A stretch of DNA of 64,000 bases from Oxytricha trifallax (GCA_000711775.1 ARYC01000408.1:80378-144377), one strand, 5' to 3'; positions 35,106-47,444 are shown, counted from the stretch's first letter. Program-made: numbers and translations. The notes: generated by a model not told the origin, from the sequence alone.

Positions 35106-35520
35106 TTGTAGAAATACATTTGAATTTGGAAAATTTATAATAATTAAATTAAAAATCAATTAAATTATTGGCAGTTAAAGTTGGCCAATTTAAACGATCT
35201 AGAGCTTATTCGATAGGGAATTTAAAATTAGCTGGACTTTATTATTGGCGGTACTATTTTATCGCATCTCTGGAGTGAGATAACTCAACTTTAATTAAAC
35301 TTAACTAAATTCATTAAATTATACCTTCACATTAAAGTTGAGTTATCTCACTCCAGAGATGCGATAAAATAGTACCGCCAATAATAAAGTCCAGCTAATT
35401 TTAAATTCCCTATCGAATAAGCCCTAGATCGTTTAAATTGGCCAACTTTAACTGCCAATAATTTAATTGATTTTTAATTTAATTATTATAAATTTTCCAA
35501 ATTCAAATGTATTTCTACAA
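35106..35520. repeat. 415-bp palindromic MITE, copy 1
   Basis: Begins TTGTAGAAATACATTTGAAT and ends with its inverse; the two arms (for example GCAGTTAAAGTTGGCCAATT) fold around a short centre near 35300. An independent copy of the same family and length lies at 56639-57053. TA precedes the left end; the right flank is not TA, probably mutated. Confidence 0.88.
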
Positions 35521-35689
35521 AAGTATATAAAGAAATCATAATTATGAATAATTTTTGGGAATAAAATATTATTTCACTAAAATCTAATAGTAAGATTTAC
35601 AGTTATTTGTAGTTTTTTTATAAAACCTTTTTTCTTTTTATCTATAATATTATTTTTATTAAATATGAGTCCATTACATAAATATTAAT

Positions 35690-36282
35690 GGCTATGGAGA
35701 AGCATCCCCCCTAATGTTTACATTTATTTTGTAGTCTGATAGAATTTTTGACGCTGAGTAATAGTAGCTCATGAACATGGTCTACGTGATCAATAGATTT
35801 TGAGCTATGACCTCTTATAATTCAAAAATTTTATATAAAATCATAATAAAAAAGACAAAAATTTTCAATTTTTCTTCAAATTTTTAATTTCTTTATATTA
35901 TCGTTAATGAAAAATAAGAAATTTAACAAAATATATAAATCTTATATAATTATTAACAATATATATTAAATCTATTTGTTTTTGCATTTGTTTAATAAGA
36001 AAGAATAATTTTTATTTTTTTATAAATTGTTAATAATTAAATAAGATTTATATATTTTGTTAAATTTCTTATTTTTAATTAACGATAATATAAAAAATTA
36101 AAAATTTTTGTCAATTTTATTATGATTTTATATATAATTTTTTGACCTATAAGAGGTCATAGCTAAAAAACTATTGCTCGCGTAGACCATGTTTATTAGT
36201 TACTATTACTCAGCGTCAAAAACTCTATCAGTCTAAAAAATAAAAAGTATACATTAGGTGGGGAGAATGCTTATCCATAGCC
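35690..36282. mobile_element. 593-bp palindromic MITE with 8-bp target duplication
   Basis: Ends GGCTATGGAGAAGC and its inverse CTTATCCATAGCC; the arms run through TTTGACGCTGAGTAATAG and its inverse. ATATTAAT flanks both sides (35682-35689, 36283-36290), fitting a hAT-like 8-bp duplication. It sits directly beside the last recognised MDS of the EF-hand gene. Non-coding. Confidence 0.88.
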
Positions 36283-36289
36283 ATATTAA

Positions 36290-37500
36290 TTTATTTAAGC
36301 TTGATAAAAATAACGTTTACAAGGCAAACTTGAGTGAATCAATACAATCAACTATATAAAATTTATTATTTTTTTTATTCTTACTGATAGAAACATAAAT
36401 AAAATTGCCATTTTAAGAAAATAATATCATTATATAAAACATATCTGATGAATAACGTGCATTAATCTAGCAGAACTTTATTTAAAATATATTTTAACTG
36501 GCTAAAGTTTATTGATGATTTTATTTTAAATATGTTGTCTAAAAATTCTTTAATATCTTCTTTGGTCTAAAATAATATTTAATTTAAGATAATTCAATAA
36601 ATTAGTCTTTTCCCCTTTCATTTTTAAGACTCTATAATATTCATATTTACCATGGTTTAAATTTACCTAAAGTTCTATTAAAATTTAACAAATACTAATA
36701 ATTTTATATTTTTCTAGGTTATAGGACTTGAACATTGATTAAAAAAATTAAAAAACTTATTTCTTATTTTTACTCTTATTTTATATAGTAATTATTGATT
36801 TTGTTCGATGCTCTCATCCTCTTTAACTAATGGCATGTTTGTAAATAATAAATTAATTTAAGGAGATTTTTGTTAAATACTACGATATAAAATATTAATT
36901 CAACATAAATTATTTTATAAATTGGATGAATTATAAAGTGCAAATAAGGGATGATATTTAAAAACTTATTATATTTTAATTCAAATAAAATAATAAATTT
37001 GATAAAAACAATAATATGTCAATAAAATATAGATTAATTGATAATTTCATGTGTGATAGAATTTAAAGGTTTAATAATATTTATGAAATTATTTAAATAA
37101 TATATAAAAACTAGTGTAAATTAACAAATGCAAAATCTTTTACTTAAAAAAACTATTTATTCTGCTTATATAAAATTGTACCCTTTTAAATAGAATAATT
37201 TTGACATCTTCTTTGTGAACTTCGCCATCATTGTCGAAGTCGTACCTTTATAAAAGATGGTCAGGTTTAAAGATTTAAGGTCCATAATAATTATAATTTT
37301 TGTTTGATTATAAACAATTCAATTTTAAATTAAAAAGTAATCAAATTAATTAAACATAAGGAGAAAGATTATCAACAAGCGTGAATCGGCTTACATTTTA
37401 TAACATTAAATTACTTAATTACAATATGTTTGATTTATTTTTTACATTTAGAAAATTGAATGCAATTTCTCTTGTAGACTGGAGTGGAAAAGCATTATTA
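36290..37500 (-). CDS. Germline EF-hand protein gene in several short MDSs
   Basis: Minus-strand MDSs: about 37450-37500 (FPLQSTREIAFNFLN), 37187 to about 37290 (contains the EF-hand loop DFDNDGEVHKED, with Asp at 1, 3, 5 and Gly at 6), 36794-36847 (MPLVKEDESIEQNQ), 36713-36740, about 36590-36634 (KNERGKDQFIELSQ), 36464 to about 36565 (TKEDIKEFLDNIF) and about 36290-36340 (SLKFALQTLFLSSLNKL). Coding-strand pointers TATTTA, AATCAAT, TAGA and GATT join consecutive blocks in frame. Calcium binding is likely. The first and fifth junctions are unresolved. A TBC-domain/EF-hand protein is one possible identity; I am not sure of it. Confidence 0.72.
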
Positions 37501-37509
37501 AAAAATAAA

Positions 37510-38099
37510 ATTTATAAATATTTATAATTAATTACATTAGGAGTTTGTTCATAAAATCCTGAAATGATAAATTAAAGAGATTTAAATTTGTTATATTTTT
37601 TTAATGTAATCTTTGTGTAACATATATAAATTTAATGATATAAACCCATTCTTATTGATGTCAAGTAGTAGATTTATTTGTTTTAAAATAAAATTAAAAA
37701 AAATATATAAAACAATATAGAATTATATTAAATTATTCATTTCTGAATAACAATTTATTGATGAATTTTAATGATTATAAAAAATTATTCAGATAACTGT
37801 GTTGATAGAAATCTTTTTTCTCTTATTTAAGTATGTGAAATAATATTTCCTTGATTATAATTATTAAATTATATGATCACTGGCATTAATTAAATAAAAT
37901 GATTGAAAAAGTTAATTTGGTATAAACATTAATATTTCCTTTTTAAATTAAGTTATGTTATAAAATGATTAAAAAAATAAATTGAATGTAGAGTTTTCAG
38001 ATTTATAAAATAAATGAAAACCAAAAAAATATAAACAAATTATTTAACATAAACTCTATAAAAATATTATGGAGTTAATTGAAATATAATATTTAAAGT
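37510..38099. other. AT-rich intergenic DNA, nothing recognised
   Basis: No coding block or repeat edge seen before the T4 left end. Confidence 0.55.
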
Positions 38100-38204
38100 A
38101 GTCAAAACCCCAAAACCCCTTAGTGAGGTTTATAAGTGCTTTGATTTGTAGGGTATAGTTGGGGTCTTATTGGGGTTAGTAGAGAAATTAGGCCAATTTG
38201 CAAA

Positions 38205-39261
38205 ATGAGAAATAGAAATTAGCGAAATTTAGGGTCTATTTATGATGAGTAATATTTAGATTTACTGCTTAAGCTTAGGTATGGTACGAGTATTAATATA
38301 GACTAAGTCAAACCAGTACTTAATTATGCAGCTATAGCAAAGCTATTACACAAGAGTGCCTCAACTGTTAGGTATCACTGCATGTTAGCTGTTTAGCATT
38401 TTAATTCTGGTTCTTGAAAGCATCCATCAAGAAAATAAAAGTTCTCACACCATATTGACCACCTCTGCGACTCGAAGACTTTAAAGTATTGGGCACACTT
38501 TCCAATAGACTAGCGAGCTGTAATGTTCAACGCAAGTTTCCTGACATGCGCATCTCTCCTTAAACTATAGCCAACATTTATAGAAGAAATGGTATTACTT
38601 TCAAGACTGTCAACAGAGTGAAGAGAGTAATTGATTTCACAGTGCCATTTTATAGTAATAATTTAAACTATATATATGATTAAATGCAAAGAGATATTAC
38701 TAATAACATCAAGTTCATACACGCTGATGAAGCTGTGATTACCTTCAACACCTTTATAAATAAGTATTGGTATAAGAAGTATGATAATATAGAAGTCTAT
38801 GATTAAAAAGTGAAGGTAGTCACCCATGCAATTTTAACTGGTATAAGTGAAGATTCAGGCCTAGAGAGTTATGTTATTCACCCCCGCTCTATTAAGCGAG
38901 AGTAGTATATAAAGTTCCTACATAAGCTCAGAGAGAAGTATAGTAACCAAGAGATCATCCTGTTTGTTGATAACCTCTCAGTTCATAAGACTAAGGAGTC
39001 TAAGAAAGCTTATGAAGAGTTAAACATAACTCTTGTATGCAACGTTCCTTATAGCTCTTAATTTAATGGAATTGAATTCTACTGGAGTTAAATCAAGACT
39101 CACTACAAGAAGGTGCTGCTGTATCATCTTATGCATGACTTACCCATCGATACAGTAGACTTAATTCAAAGCAGCTGTAAGAGAGTGAGCGTAGATAAGA
39201 CAACAGTCTGTGCGAGAGAGGGAAGAATGAATGTTTATAAATAAGTTTTAGATTTAAATGA
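38205..39261 (+). pseudogene. TBE transposase (T4 copy), damaged N-terminal half
   Basis: ATG 38205. A TGA follows the segment QHFNSGS, and a 1-nt deletion lies near the MFNASF segment; T4b has a TGA at the same place, so it was inherited. The catalytic half is open: HADEAVITFNTF, ILFVDNLSVHKT, SSQFNGIEFYW (34 residues between second Asp and Glu). The family stop codon is lost by a small indel near 39255, so the end is approximate. Confidence 0.85.
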
Positions 39262-39270
39262 AGAATAAGT

Positions 39271-40060
39271 TCACATATTAAACTAACCCATAAAGGGGTT
39301 TGGCTTCTCATTCTTCTCCTCTTCTTATGGCTTGCTTGAGCCCATATTTCTTCTCTTAGTGCCAGCTCCTGCATCTATGTTCATTTCATCTGGTTTTTAG
39401 ACATCTTTATAAAGCCTCTTGCTCACCTCATAAATTGACTGCGACTTTCTTTCTCTGTGAACCTTTGCATGCTCTTTCATAAGATATATGCCAGTGCCAG
39501 ATTTTCCTACAAAGTTATATGTCAAAGCTTACTTGAAAGATAAGGATGCTTCTTAAGTTCCTCTAGCCAAGCTGAGCTTATTAGAATGCCTTGCTTTTTC
39601 TAATCTTCAGGAGAGATAGAATATCGTTTCTCATGTGCTTCTTCAATTATTTCTCTGAGATACCCCTCTTTTATTGTACCAAGAACACCAAGAAAAAGTT
39701 CCTCTCTGGTAGTTTATTAGAGAGTTGTTTCTTGGTAGGAAGGTAAACTACAACTTCCTCATCTGACATGGCATCCTCATAAAGATTAGTGACTGAAATC
39801 TCAGGGTAGTTAGGAATTTCTCTTAGTTTAATCTCTTTATTTTTAAAAGCTTTCTTCTCCTCGCAAAGTATTGCTTTCAAGAATGAAATTTTGGTACCTT
39901 CCATCGTTGGAAGGAATTATCCAACTGTTTAAGATGTTAATAGTCGTCAAATTATCTTACCATGTAAAGTTAGATATCGATAGAGATCTTCCTTACTTCT
40001 GAATCTTGAGATCATTTCTTGAGCCTTGACACTTTTCATTTGATCATTGAGTGATTCCAT
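39271..40060 (-). CDS. TBE 22-kD protein gene (T4 copy) with 36-nt intron
   Basis: ATG 40060 (MESLNDQMKSVKAQEM), intron 39925-39960 (GTAAGA...AAACAG, 36 nt), then FLPTMEGTKISFLKAIL, IKLREIPNYPEISVTNLY, VVVYLPTKKQLSNKLPERNF, VLGTIKEGYLREII, and a Lys-rich tail with MNIDAGAGTKRRN to TGA 39271-39273. One or two stops or shifts in the last third. No known domain. It is the best template for recognising the 22-kD homologue in element H. Head-to-head with the 57-kD gene, tail-to-tail with the transposase. Confidence 0.87.
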
Positions 40061-40613
40061 CTTTGTTCCTCTTCCTATTAATGAATTTCAAATTATAATT
40101 TATAGACTTCTAGATTCTATTGTTTAAAAACTTACTATTAAATATGGGCATCTTATAGGAGGTCAACCCTGTAAAGATACGTGGAGAAAGTTCGCAGAAG
40201 CTGTAACAAACTTCAGAGATGGAGCTCCATTTTTATCAATTTAGTTCCATTAAATTAGTACTAAATTTGTTTAAATTTAGTACCGGTACTAAATCCGTTT
40301 AAGTTTAATTGGTACCAATTTAATAGTACCAAAACTTAATTAGTACCTAGTTTTAATCCAGTGAGGTTTTAATGGAAAAGTTCGAATCTGGTTCAAAACT
40401 TAATTGGTACCAGTACCAACCTGAACTTTATCTGAGTTGGTGCCAGAATCAAAATTATTAAGAGTAAAATTACAAAAATTATAGCTATAAACTTAGTATA
40501 AATATGAAATCTTAGACTGAGATCAAACCATCATTAATGCTGTAGCAGCTCCTATTTAGTCTAGCTATAGAGGTTTTAAGAGCTTTATAATAGAAATTTA
40601 AATTTGAATTTAA
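40061..40613. promoter_or_regulatory. T4 divergent intergenic region
   Basis: Repeats of TTTAATTGGTACC / GGTACTAAAT type between 40250 and 40460, matching T1 and T5. A bidirectional promoter is inferred from the head-to-head genes. Confidence 0.5.
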
Positions 40614-42062
40614 ATGGCGGCTAACTTAAATCGTAAGGCAGTTTCTCTTGGAACAGGTTAATCAGTGCTCAACTTTGGTTCCTCCAAGAAACCAGAAGTA
40701 ATTTATATTGAAAAGGAGGTAGAGCTAAGAGCTCTAGAGTTTGTAGCTGAGGTCTTTAAAATTTAAGTTTAAAACAAGAAGTAGAGTGCTGAGATGGGAG
40801 TTTAAACATAAGTTGAATTGGTTGAGGAAGATAAGGAACAGCAAGGAATAGAAAAAATTAAAACATTTTAATGTGAAGACTGCTAAAATTTCTTCTCAAT
40901 TGAGTCTAGCTTGAAGAGACACATCAAAGAGGTACACTCTGGTAGAGCTAAGATCCACTTCAAGCATGATAAAGTAGATGGTAGATATTAATGCACTACC
41001 TGCATGAAGTCTTATGCTCACTCAGCTAAAGTAGAGAGACATATGCAAAAGCATCATTTAAGCGAATTCCTGATTAAAGATGAGGAAACTTAAAAGCTTG
41101 TACCTGCTAAAAGAAAAAATAACTCTCTTGATTCACAAATAGAGCAGTAGGAGAGACTTAAGAGATAGAAGCGGTTTGAGTCAATGAACCAACCAGCAAA
41201 TGGAATATATATTGCATGCTTATAAGAGAGAGCAATGTATATACCTGCATTAAATGCAGTCGACATAAGCAGCTGTATTGAAAACTATTTGAATATTGAC
41301 ATACCTAACAAGGTAAAACATATAGTTGTTGATGAATTCGCATAAAAGGTATATCCATTCAAGTATCTCATTAAGAAGAGCAATATTAAAATGAGTGTGC
41401 AAATGAATACATAGTACTGAGAGAGGCTTAGAAAAGATAATGCAAGAACTTAGCTAAGCTCGACGGAGTTATACTTGGTCATGGTTTTATTGCATTGAGA
41501 CTAAAGAAGTTTGAAATGACTCTAAGAGAGTATCACTACCATAATAGATATCCTGATGATTTGAATGAGATACTCAAAGAAATGACTAAGGGCGTGAAAG
41601 AGCTCCATGATCTAGGGTATGGTCATAGAGATTTGAAGCCAGAAAATGTAATGCTAAATCTCTGCCCTTTAGAAGTAGTAGTCATAGATTTCAACAGAGC
41701 AATAAGAAAAGAGATAGTGACTTTAGCTAAAGTTTTAGGCACTCCAGGATACTTCCCTATAAGAGAGAAATGGACAAATGGCTCTGTATAATGGGATGTT
41801 TGGGCGGTAGCTGCAATTATCTTAGAGTGCGATATGGAAAGGATGTCATACTTTGGAACAAAACATGAGAAATAATCAATAAGTTTGGCTGCTAAACATA
41901 TTAAGCAAGATGAAATATGCAATGAAATTAAGAAGATAAATGAGATGGTCATCGTAAAAGCTCCAGCATATCCACGATAATCATTAGATGATATACTAGA
42001 ACAACTACAGACTGCTAAATTCAAGAGGTATCACAAAGATAAGCAGATAAAATTTGTTTGAA
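40614..42062 (+). CDS. TBE 57-kD zinc finger/kinase-like protein (T4 copy)
   Basis: ATG 40614 to TGA 42060-42062. Zinc fingers CEDCQNFFSIESSLKRH and CTTCMKSYAHSAKVERH at about residues 85-135. The kinase-like region has YGHRDLKPENVML, VVIDFNRAIRK in place of DFG, and GTPGYFPIREKW. Aligned to T1 it has a 1-nt deletion near 41380 (after YLIKK), so the product would be truncated unless compensated. Very close to T1 in sequence. Confidence 0.88.
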
Positions 42063-42200
42063 TTAAGTACAGTAATACTCAATAAATATTCATTAAATTC
42101 ATAAAAAACATGCGTTTTCTCTACTAACCACAATAAGACCCCAACTATACCCTACAAATCAAAGCACTTATAAACCTCACTAAGGGGTTTTGGGGTTTTG

Positions 42201-43202
42201 CTGTTGTCTTATCTACGCTCACTCTCTTACAGCTGCTTTGAATTAAGTCTACTGTATCGATGGGCAAGTCATGCATAAGATGATACAGCAGCAGCTTCTT
42301 GTAGTAAGTCTTGATTTAACTCCAGTAGAATTCAATTCCATTAAATGAAGGGCTATAAGGAACGTTGTATACAGGAGTTATGTTTAGCTCTTCATAAGCT
42401 TTCTTAGACTCCTTAGTCTTTGAACTGAGAGGTTATCAACAAACAGGATGATCTCTTGGTTACTATACTTCTCTCTGAGCTTATGTAGGAACTCTATATA
42501 CTACTCTCGCTTAATAGAGCGAGGATGAATAACATAACTCCAGGCCTGAATCCTCACTTATACCAGCCAAAATTGCATGGGTGACTACCTTAACTTTTTA
42601 ATCATAGACTTCTATATTATCATACTTCTTATACCAAGACTTATTAATAAAGGTGTTGAACGTAAACACAGCTTCATCTGCATGTATGAACTTGATGTTA
42701 TTATCAATAGCTCTCTGCATTTAATCATAAATATAGTTTAAATTAGTACTATAAAATGGCACTGTAAAATCAATCACTCTCTTAACTCTGTTGACAGTCT
42801 TGAAAGTAATACCATTTCTTCTATAAATATTGGCTATAGTCTAAGGAGAGATACGCATGTCAGGAAACCTGCGATGAAACATCACAGCTCGCTAGTCTAA
42901 TGGAAAGTGTGCCCAATACTTCAAAGTCTTCGAGTCGCAGAGGAAGTCAATATGAGCCTGAGAGAACTTTTATTTTCTTGCAGGATGCGTTCAACAACCA
43001 GAATTAAAATGCTAAACAGCTAGCAAGCAGTGATACCTAACAGTTGAGGCACTCTTGCGTAATAACTTTGCTATAGCTGCATAATTTAGTACAGGTTTGA
43101 CTTAGTCTATATAAATACACGTACCATACCTAAGCTTAAGCAGTAAATCTAAATATTACTCATCATAAATCGACCCTAAATTTCGCTAATTCTATTTCTC
43201 AT
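42201..43202 (-). pseudogene. TBE transposase, C-terminally truncated (T4b)
   Basis: Reads from ATG 43202 toward lower coordinates and is lost after the KRVSVDKTT segment at the T4 border. Contains HADEAVFTFNTF and the GIEFYW block, a TGA in the SGC segment shared with T4, and further shifts. It cannot encode a whole transposase. Confidence 0.88.
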
Positions 43203-43296
43203 TTTGTAAATTGGCCTAATTTCTCTACTAACCCCAATAAGACCCCAACTATACCCTACAAATCAAAGCACTTATAAACCTCACTAAGGGGTTTTG
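42201..43296 (-). mobile_element. Inverted TBE fragment T4b (transposase end only)
   Basis: Carries one terminal inverted repeat and about 1.0 kb of transposase gene in the orientation opposite to T4. It is nearly identical to 38103-39200, so T4 plus T4b form a 1.1-kb inverted repeat around a 3-kb centre. Its outer end has only one G4T4 unit (ending 43296), followed by AAT. The inner end breaks within the transposase gene exactly at the T4 terminus. Confidence 0.9.
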
Positions 43297-44085
43297 AATG
43301 CTATAAAAATAAATTTCACCTTAGCAAGATACGAATTACCCTTCTTTGAAGTAGGATATGATTAAAAATTTGCAAATAAGTTAGGGTTGTGCTCCATTAT
43401 CAAGCAATGACCTAAGTCAAAAATAATACTCTTTTTAACAATCTAACCCACTAACTTTATCTACTCAAGAATCAATTAAATATTTTATATAAATATATTT
43501 TTTCATAGAATTTATCTTAATTGGGCAATAGTTTTAATAGTTCTACAGAGTATTTTTAATACTATTGATAAGAAAAATTTCAGAGAAATATAAATTACAA
43601 TAAATAAGTTTGATAGTTTAATTTAGAATTAGTATAGCTAATTTAAAAATTTCTCATTCCATAAGCTCTTTCCATATTATTATTATTACTTTTCAAGGTA
43701 TTATAAGTTTTGTCAAGTAAAATAACTCAAACATTTTCAATTATTGAATGAAGGATTTCCTGTTGTCTTATTACGAATCAATTTTTAAAGTAATTTATTT
43801 GTTGAAGTGCCTATTTTCTAAATCGTACCTTTTGAGGTTAGAATTTTTCTCACAAGACTTGAAGATTTATAAATTAATATTTTACAATACACAATATCAA
43901 TAAAATTTAATTTTGGCATTATATAATATATGACGTTTTAAATTTATCAGTAGCAATGTCATAAAGCAATTAGTTGTGATAAATAATTAAATCTATAATT
44001 AATTTATAAAAAGATAATTTAAAATGGTAGTTGATTGATGATTTTTAGCAATTGAATTAATTTACGGGAGGTTATCAACCGTTTA
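43297..44085. other. AT-rich intergenic DNA, nothing recognised
   Basis: No coding block or bounded repeat seen. Confidence 0.5.
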
Positions 44086-44089
44086 TATG

Positions 44090-44690
44090 AATTAACATCA
44101 AACCTTTCAAAGTACTCTCGGACTAACACTTGACTTTCTGAGTTCCTACGCGCTTTGTAGTAAGGGCATTTCTGCATTGACCCAAACCACAGGTTATCTC
44201 GATCAGTGCAACTTCCAATTGCCCCTTCTGGGGATGTTTATGTTCTGTTCGGCTGATTGTTTTGGTCCTCTCTTGTTCTCTGTTTCTAAAAACCCCGGCT
44301 AGTTAGCTCTCAGGGAAAATCCACAGCAGTTTTTACCCGTGCTTAGTTTTTCTTCTGGGATACAGGGTCCCTTTTCCAAGCACAGTAGACTCATTACGGA
44401 TTCCAGGCACGATCCTAGTCTTAGCATCATAGCCCCTGAGAGGGCAGCTTACTCCCTGTGATAGGCTGTGGTGGGAACTTTAATTTTTAACAAGACTTAA
44501 GTTCAGTTCGGTCGATTTTTATTTTTTGGCGTGGTCCCCCTATACCTTGCCTGACGTATTCTGAGTAACTCCTCAGATCCGAGACTTATCCTGAAAAACC
44601 AGGTGCTACTACGGTTTCGAACCCTCCGGGGTACCGGAATTGGTCGGGCTGGTTACCTACTTACCAGTAGGTCGAAAACTAAAATGGTAG
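44090..44690. other. Low-AT island with a B-box-like motif on the minus strand
   Basis: About 600 bp much richer in G+C than the surroundings. The minus strand carries GGTTCGAAACC (44614-44624), a match to the Pol III B-box, preceded by GACCAATTCCGG. A ~130-codon plus-strand frame without TGA exists but matches nothing known and may be chance under a one-stop code. A SINE-like repeat or structured RNA gene is possible; see the related piece in the island at 5.5-6.0 kb. Confidence 0.35.
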
Positions 44691-44839
44691 TTATAAACTT
44701 TTAATAAAATGATTTGAACTTGGATTTTAAACTTTGCCTAAATTTCTATTTTCTTAATTTTATTATTTTTCACCTATTGAGCTTACAGATAAATTAATTC
44801 ATTATTTAAGAATAAATTAAAAATTTGATATTATTAATA

Positions 44840-46545
44840 CATAAAATATTTTAAAGATTCCAATGGTTCTATAGTTATGCTGGCAGTTTGATACTTTTTC
44901 AAATTATCTTAGAGCAATCTACGAGAAGATTATAAATTGCTAAACAATTCTTAACTTTTATCATGCTGAATAGTAGTTTTTTAATTATGAAAATTTTTCT
45001 AGATTATGCCAAGTTTATCTCCAGACTTCAAAATTGGATTAGCTTAAGTTTTCTATTATTTAACTTATAAATTTCTAGAAGAAGGTATTAAATCAGTTTA
45101 GTGATTTGTAGTTGGCTTTTGACTAATTTAATCAATTAATTTTCTATTAGAATCTATCTTATATTATGATGATGTCCTACTTGATTACTAAATTTTGTTA
45201 CTTTTAGGAGATTTTTTAAAAAAATATTCAATTCTATATGATGACATATAATTGTTCAAATTTTTTAATATACAAATAAATTAATATAATATCAGATTTG
45301 AGGAAATCAGCATAACTTTTTGAATTTTTGGTATTTGGAGCTAGGTGAGGACTGTTCTTAGGCTTAATTACTGAGTCCAATTATTCATCATTAAATTCTT
45401 CAATCTGTTCCGGCTGTTGAATTGAATCTTATCTTCCAAGACTGTGATTATATATAAGTAAAGTAGTAAAAATAGATTTATAAATGTTTAATATACATAT
45501 ATTATAGTTCTTAAGATCATTAGTAAAATAAATAATAAAAAGCATTTTTAAAAATTATGAAAAATTATTATACTGCAAAAAAAAAAAAAATCATGTGTGT
45601 TTTTATTTTCTTGGCACAATAGATATTTAAAAAACAGGTATTAATATATTTAAAACCTAAAGTTGCATTTTATTTGTAAAAATAAATGATTTCTACTATT
45701 TAAAGTCGTTTCATTCTCGTCTGAATTTTAAGTTGATGGAGTTTCTTATTTATTCACTTATTAAGAGGCTAAAGGATTAAATTAATTATCTAAATAATAT
45801 TACTATATTTTAATTATTATTTATTCACTTAGAAATTATTACTATATTAATATAATTATTAATAATAAGATCTTTGGATTTGAAACTGTAAACTAAATCC
45901 AATTACGAAGCAATTTACTCAGAAATGCTTTCTATAACTTCCTCTATCTTAATTAATTTAGAATTGCTACCTTAAGCTTGTACACCTGCAAGTTTTTATA
46001 AATTTTCTTTAATAATTGACTAGATGATTAGTTCTTTTAATTTCTCAAAAGGTAACAGATAATTTTAAATAAAAATCATAAAATGAAATTAAATTAATCT
46101 AATTGGAGAATAATTATTATATTAATTAACAGATCTATTAAATTCCTTATGTTATCATTTAACTAAAATAAACAACAAAAAAATGCATTAATTAACATTT
46201 TTAATATATAATTTAAATATGTTAATAAAATTTAAATGAAACTATTATGACTTTATATCAATCTTAGACTTCTATCTCTTTTCATTATCTTCCAATAAAA
46301 ATTGTAACTTCTTTAGTGCACTTGGATCAAAATATCTAATAATTTAATTTCATTTAAAATATATTTATATTTAAATTATTTTTAAGAAATTTCTATATTA
46401 AATTATATTTATTTATAATTTTTTATATATTCAGATCATCAAGACTCTTAGCTAAATTATTGAAATACTTAGTTTTTGATAGCTAACTTAAAATGTTCAA
46501 TCTACCGTTTTTCCTAAGATCTTCCCTAGTTCTTATAAAATATAC
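44840..46545 (-). CDS. MDS/IES-interrupted gene of unknown function
   Basis: Minus-strand coding blocks in order: about 46429-46545 (REDLRKNGRLNILSQ, YFNNLAKSLDDL), about 46275-46350 (IIRYFDPSALKKLQFLLED), about 45930-46050 (FEKLKELIIQSIIKEN), about 45300-45445 (SLGRQDSIQQPEQIEEFNDE, IKPKNSPHLAPNTK), about 44860-45065 (ILKSGDKLGIIQKNFHNQ, LFSNLQSSRRLLQDNLKKY). A short AAT pointer joins the first two in frame; other junctions were not fixed and more MDSs may be missing. Gln/Asn/Lys-rich, partly helical; no family recognised. Neither end is defined. Confidence 0.6.
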
Positions 46546-46559
46546 TATATATGAAATAA

Positions 46560-47440
46560 TAAAAAACATTGTTATTCATTTAAAATAAAAAATATTGTTA
46601 ATATTTATTATTAAAATTCTCATGTAATTTTGGTAAGATAATTTATCTTTATTCATGGATGTGTTATATATAGAATATATCTGTGATTAACCTGTAGTAT
46701 ATATAAAAATATGAAGAAGATTATACTAAATTTATTATGAAGGATTATACAAATTGAGGTTTAATGATAATATATAAAAAATAATTAATAGTATGTTCAA
46801 TCATTATTAAAGTGGGAAATAAATTTATAGAATAATTTTTTTTATTCATAATTCGATTTTAAATATGATTACTATTTAACTATATATTATCAAAATTTTG
46901 AAGTTAAAGCTAAAAAATAACTCCTTTAATTAATTTTAGAAATTATTAATGCTCTATATAAGTCGATAGTAATATAATAAATATTAAGAATATATTATTA
47001 ATTTTGTTACCTAAGTTATTTTTACAGATATACAGATAGAATGAAACACTCGTCAATATTCATTAAAGTAAATTATAGTAAGATATAAGTTATAATTTTA
47101 ATGAAAAGTATACTTGATAAAATTTTTTAATTATTCTTAGTTAATTTTTTAATTTAGGGATAAAATTATATGAAGAATTTCTAATTTAAATCATAAATGT
47201 TTTAGAATATTTTTTGTGAAAATAAATTGTAAATTTTAAAGAATCAGACATTCATTATTTATTTAAATATTGAGCATATTTGAAAAGTTAACGAATTACT
47301 AATAAATCAATTAATAAAATTAGATTATGTATTTCATAATTAATTTCTTAAAAATATATGTGTAAAGATAAGTTTTTTGGATGTTTTATTTCCTAAAAGT
47401 TAAAATGATCTTTCCTTTTATATTAATTTTTGTTTTGCAA
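46560..47440. other. AT-rich spacer with a possible minus-strand fragment at 46990-47065
   Basis: The minus-strand segment reads MNIDECFILSVYLQK and could be an MDS. Everything else is AT-rich without signal. Confidence 0.3.
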
Positions 47441-47444
47441 TAAT

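Larger units (their letters stand above)
38103..42200 (+). mobile_element. Complete TBE transposon T4 (4098 bp)
   Basis: Starts CAAAACCCCAAAACCCC at 38103 and ends G4T4G4T4G at 42184-42200; both terminal repeats contain GTTTATAAGTGCTTTGATTTG and GGGTATAGTTGGGGTC. The left flank is AGT, an ANT trinucleotide, but the right flank is CTG, so the expected duplication is not present: the right end is joined directly to an inverted TBE fragment (T4b). Genes: transposase (plus), 22-kD (minus), 57-kD (plus). Confidence 0.95.

Noticed and set aside
41623-42024. 133-codon minus-strand frame
   Set aside because: Shadow of the T4 57-kD gene on the opposite strand; the same applies to 57796-58092 within T5.
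44595-44660. tRNA gene
   Set aside because: The B-box-like word is present but no acceptor, D- or anticodon-arm pairing could be drawn.
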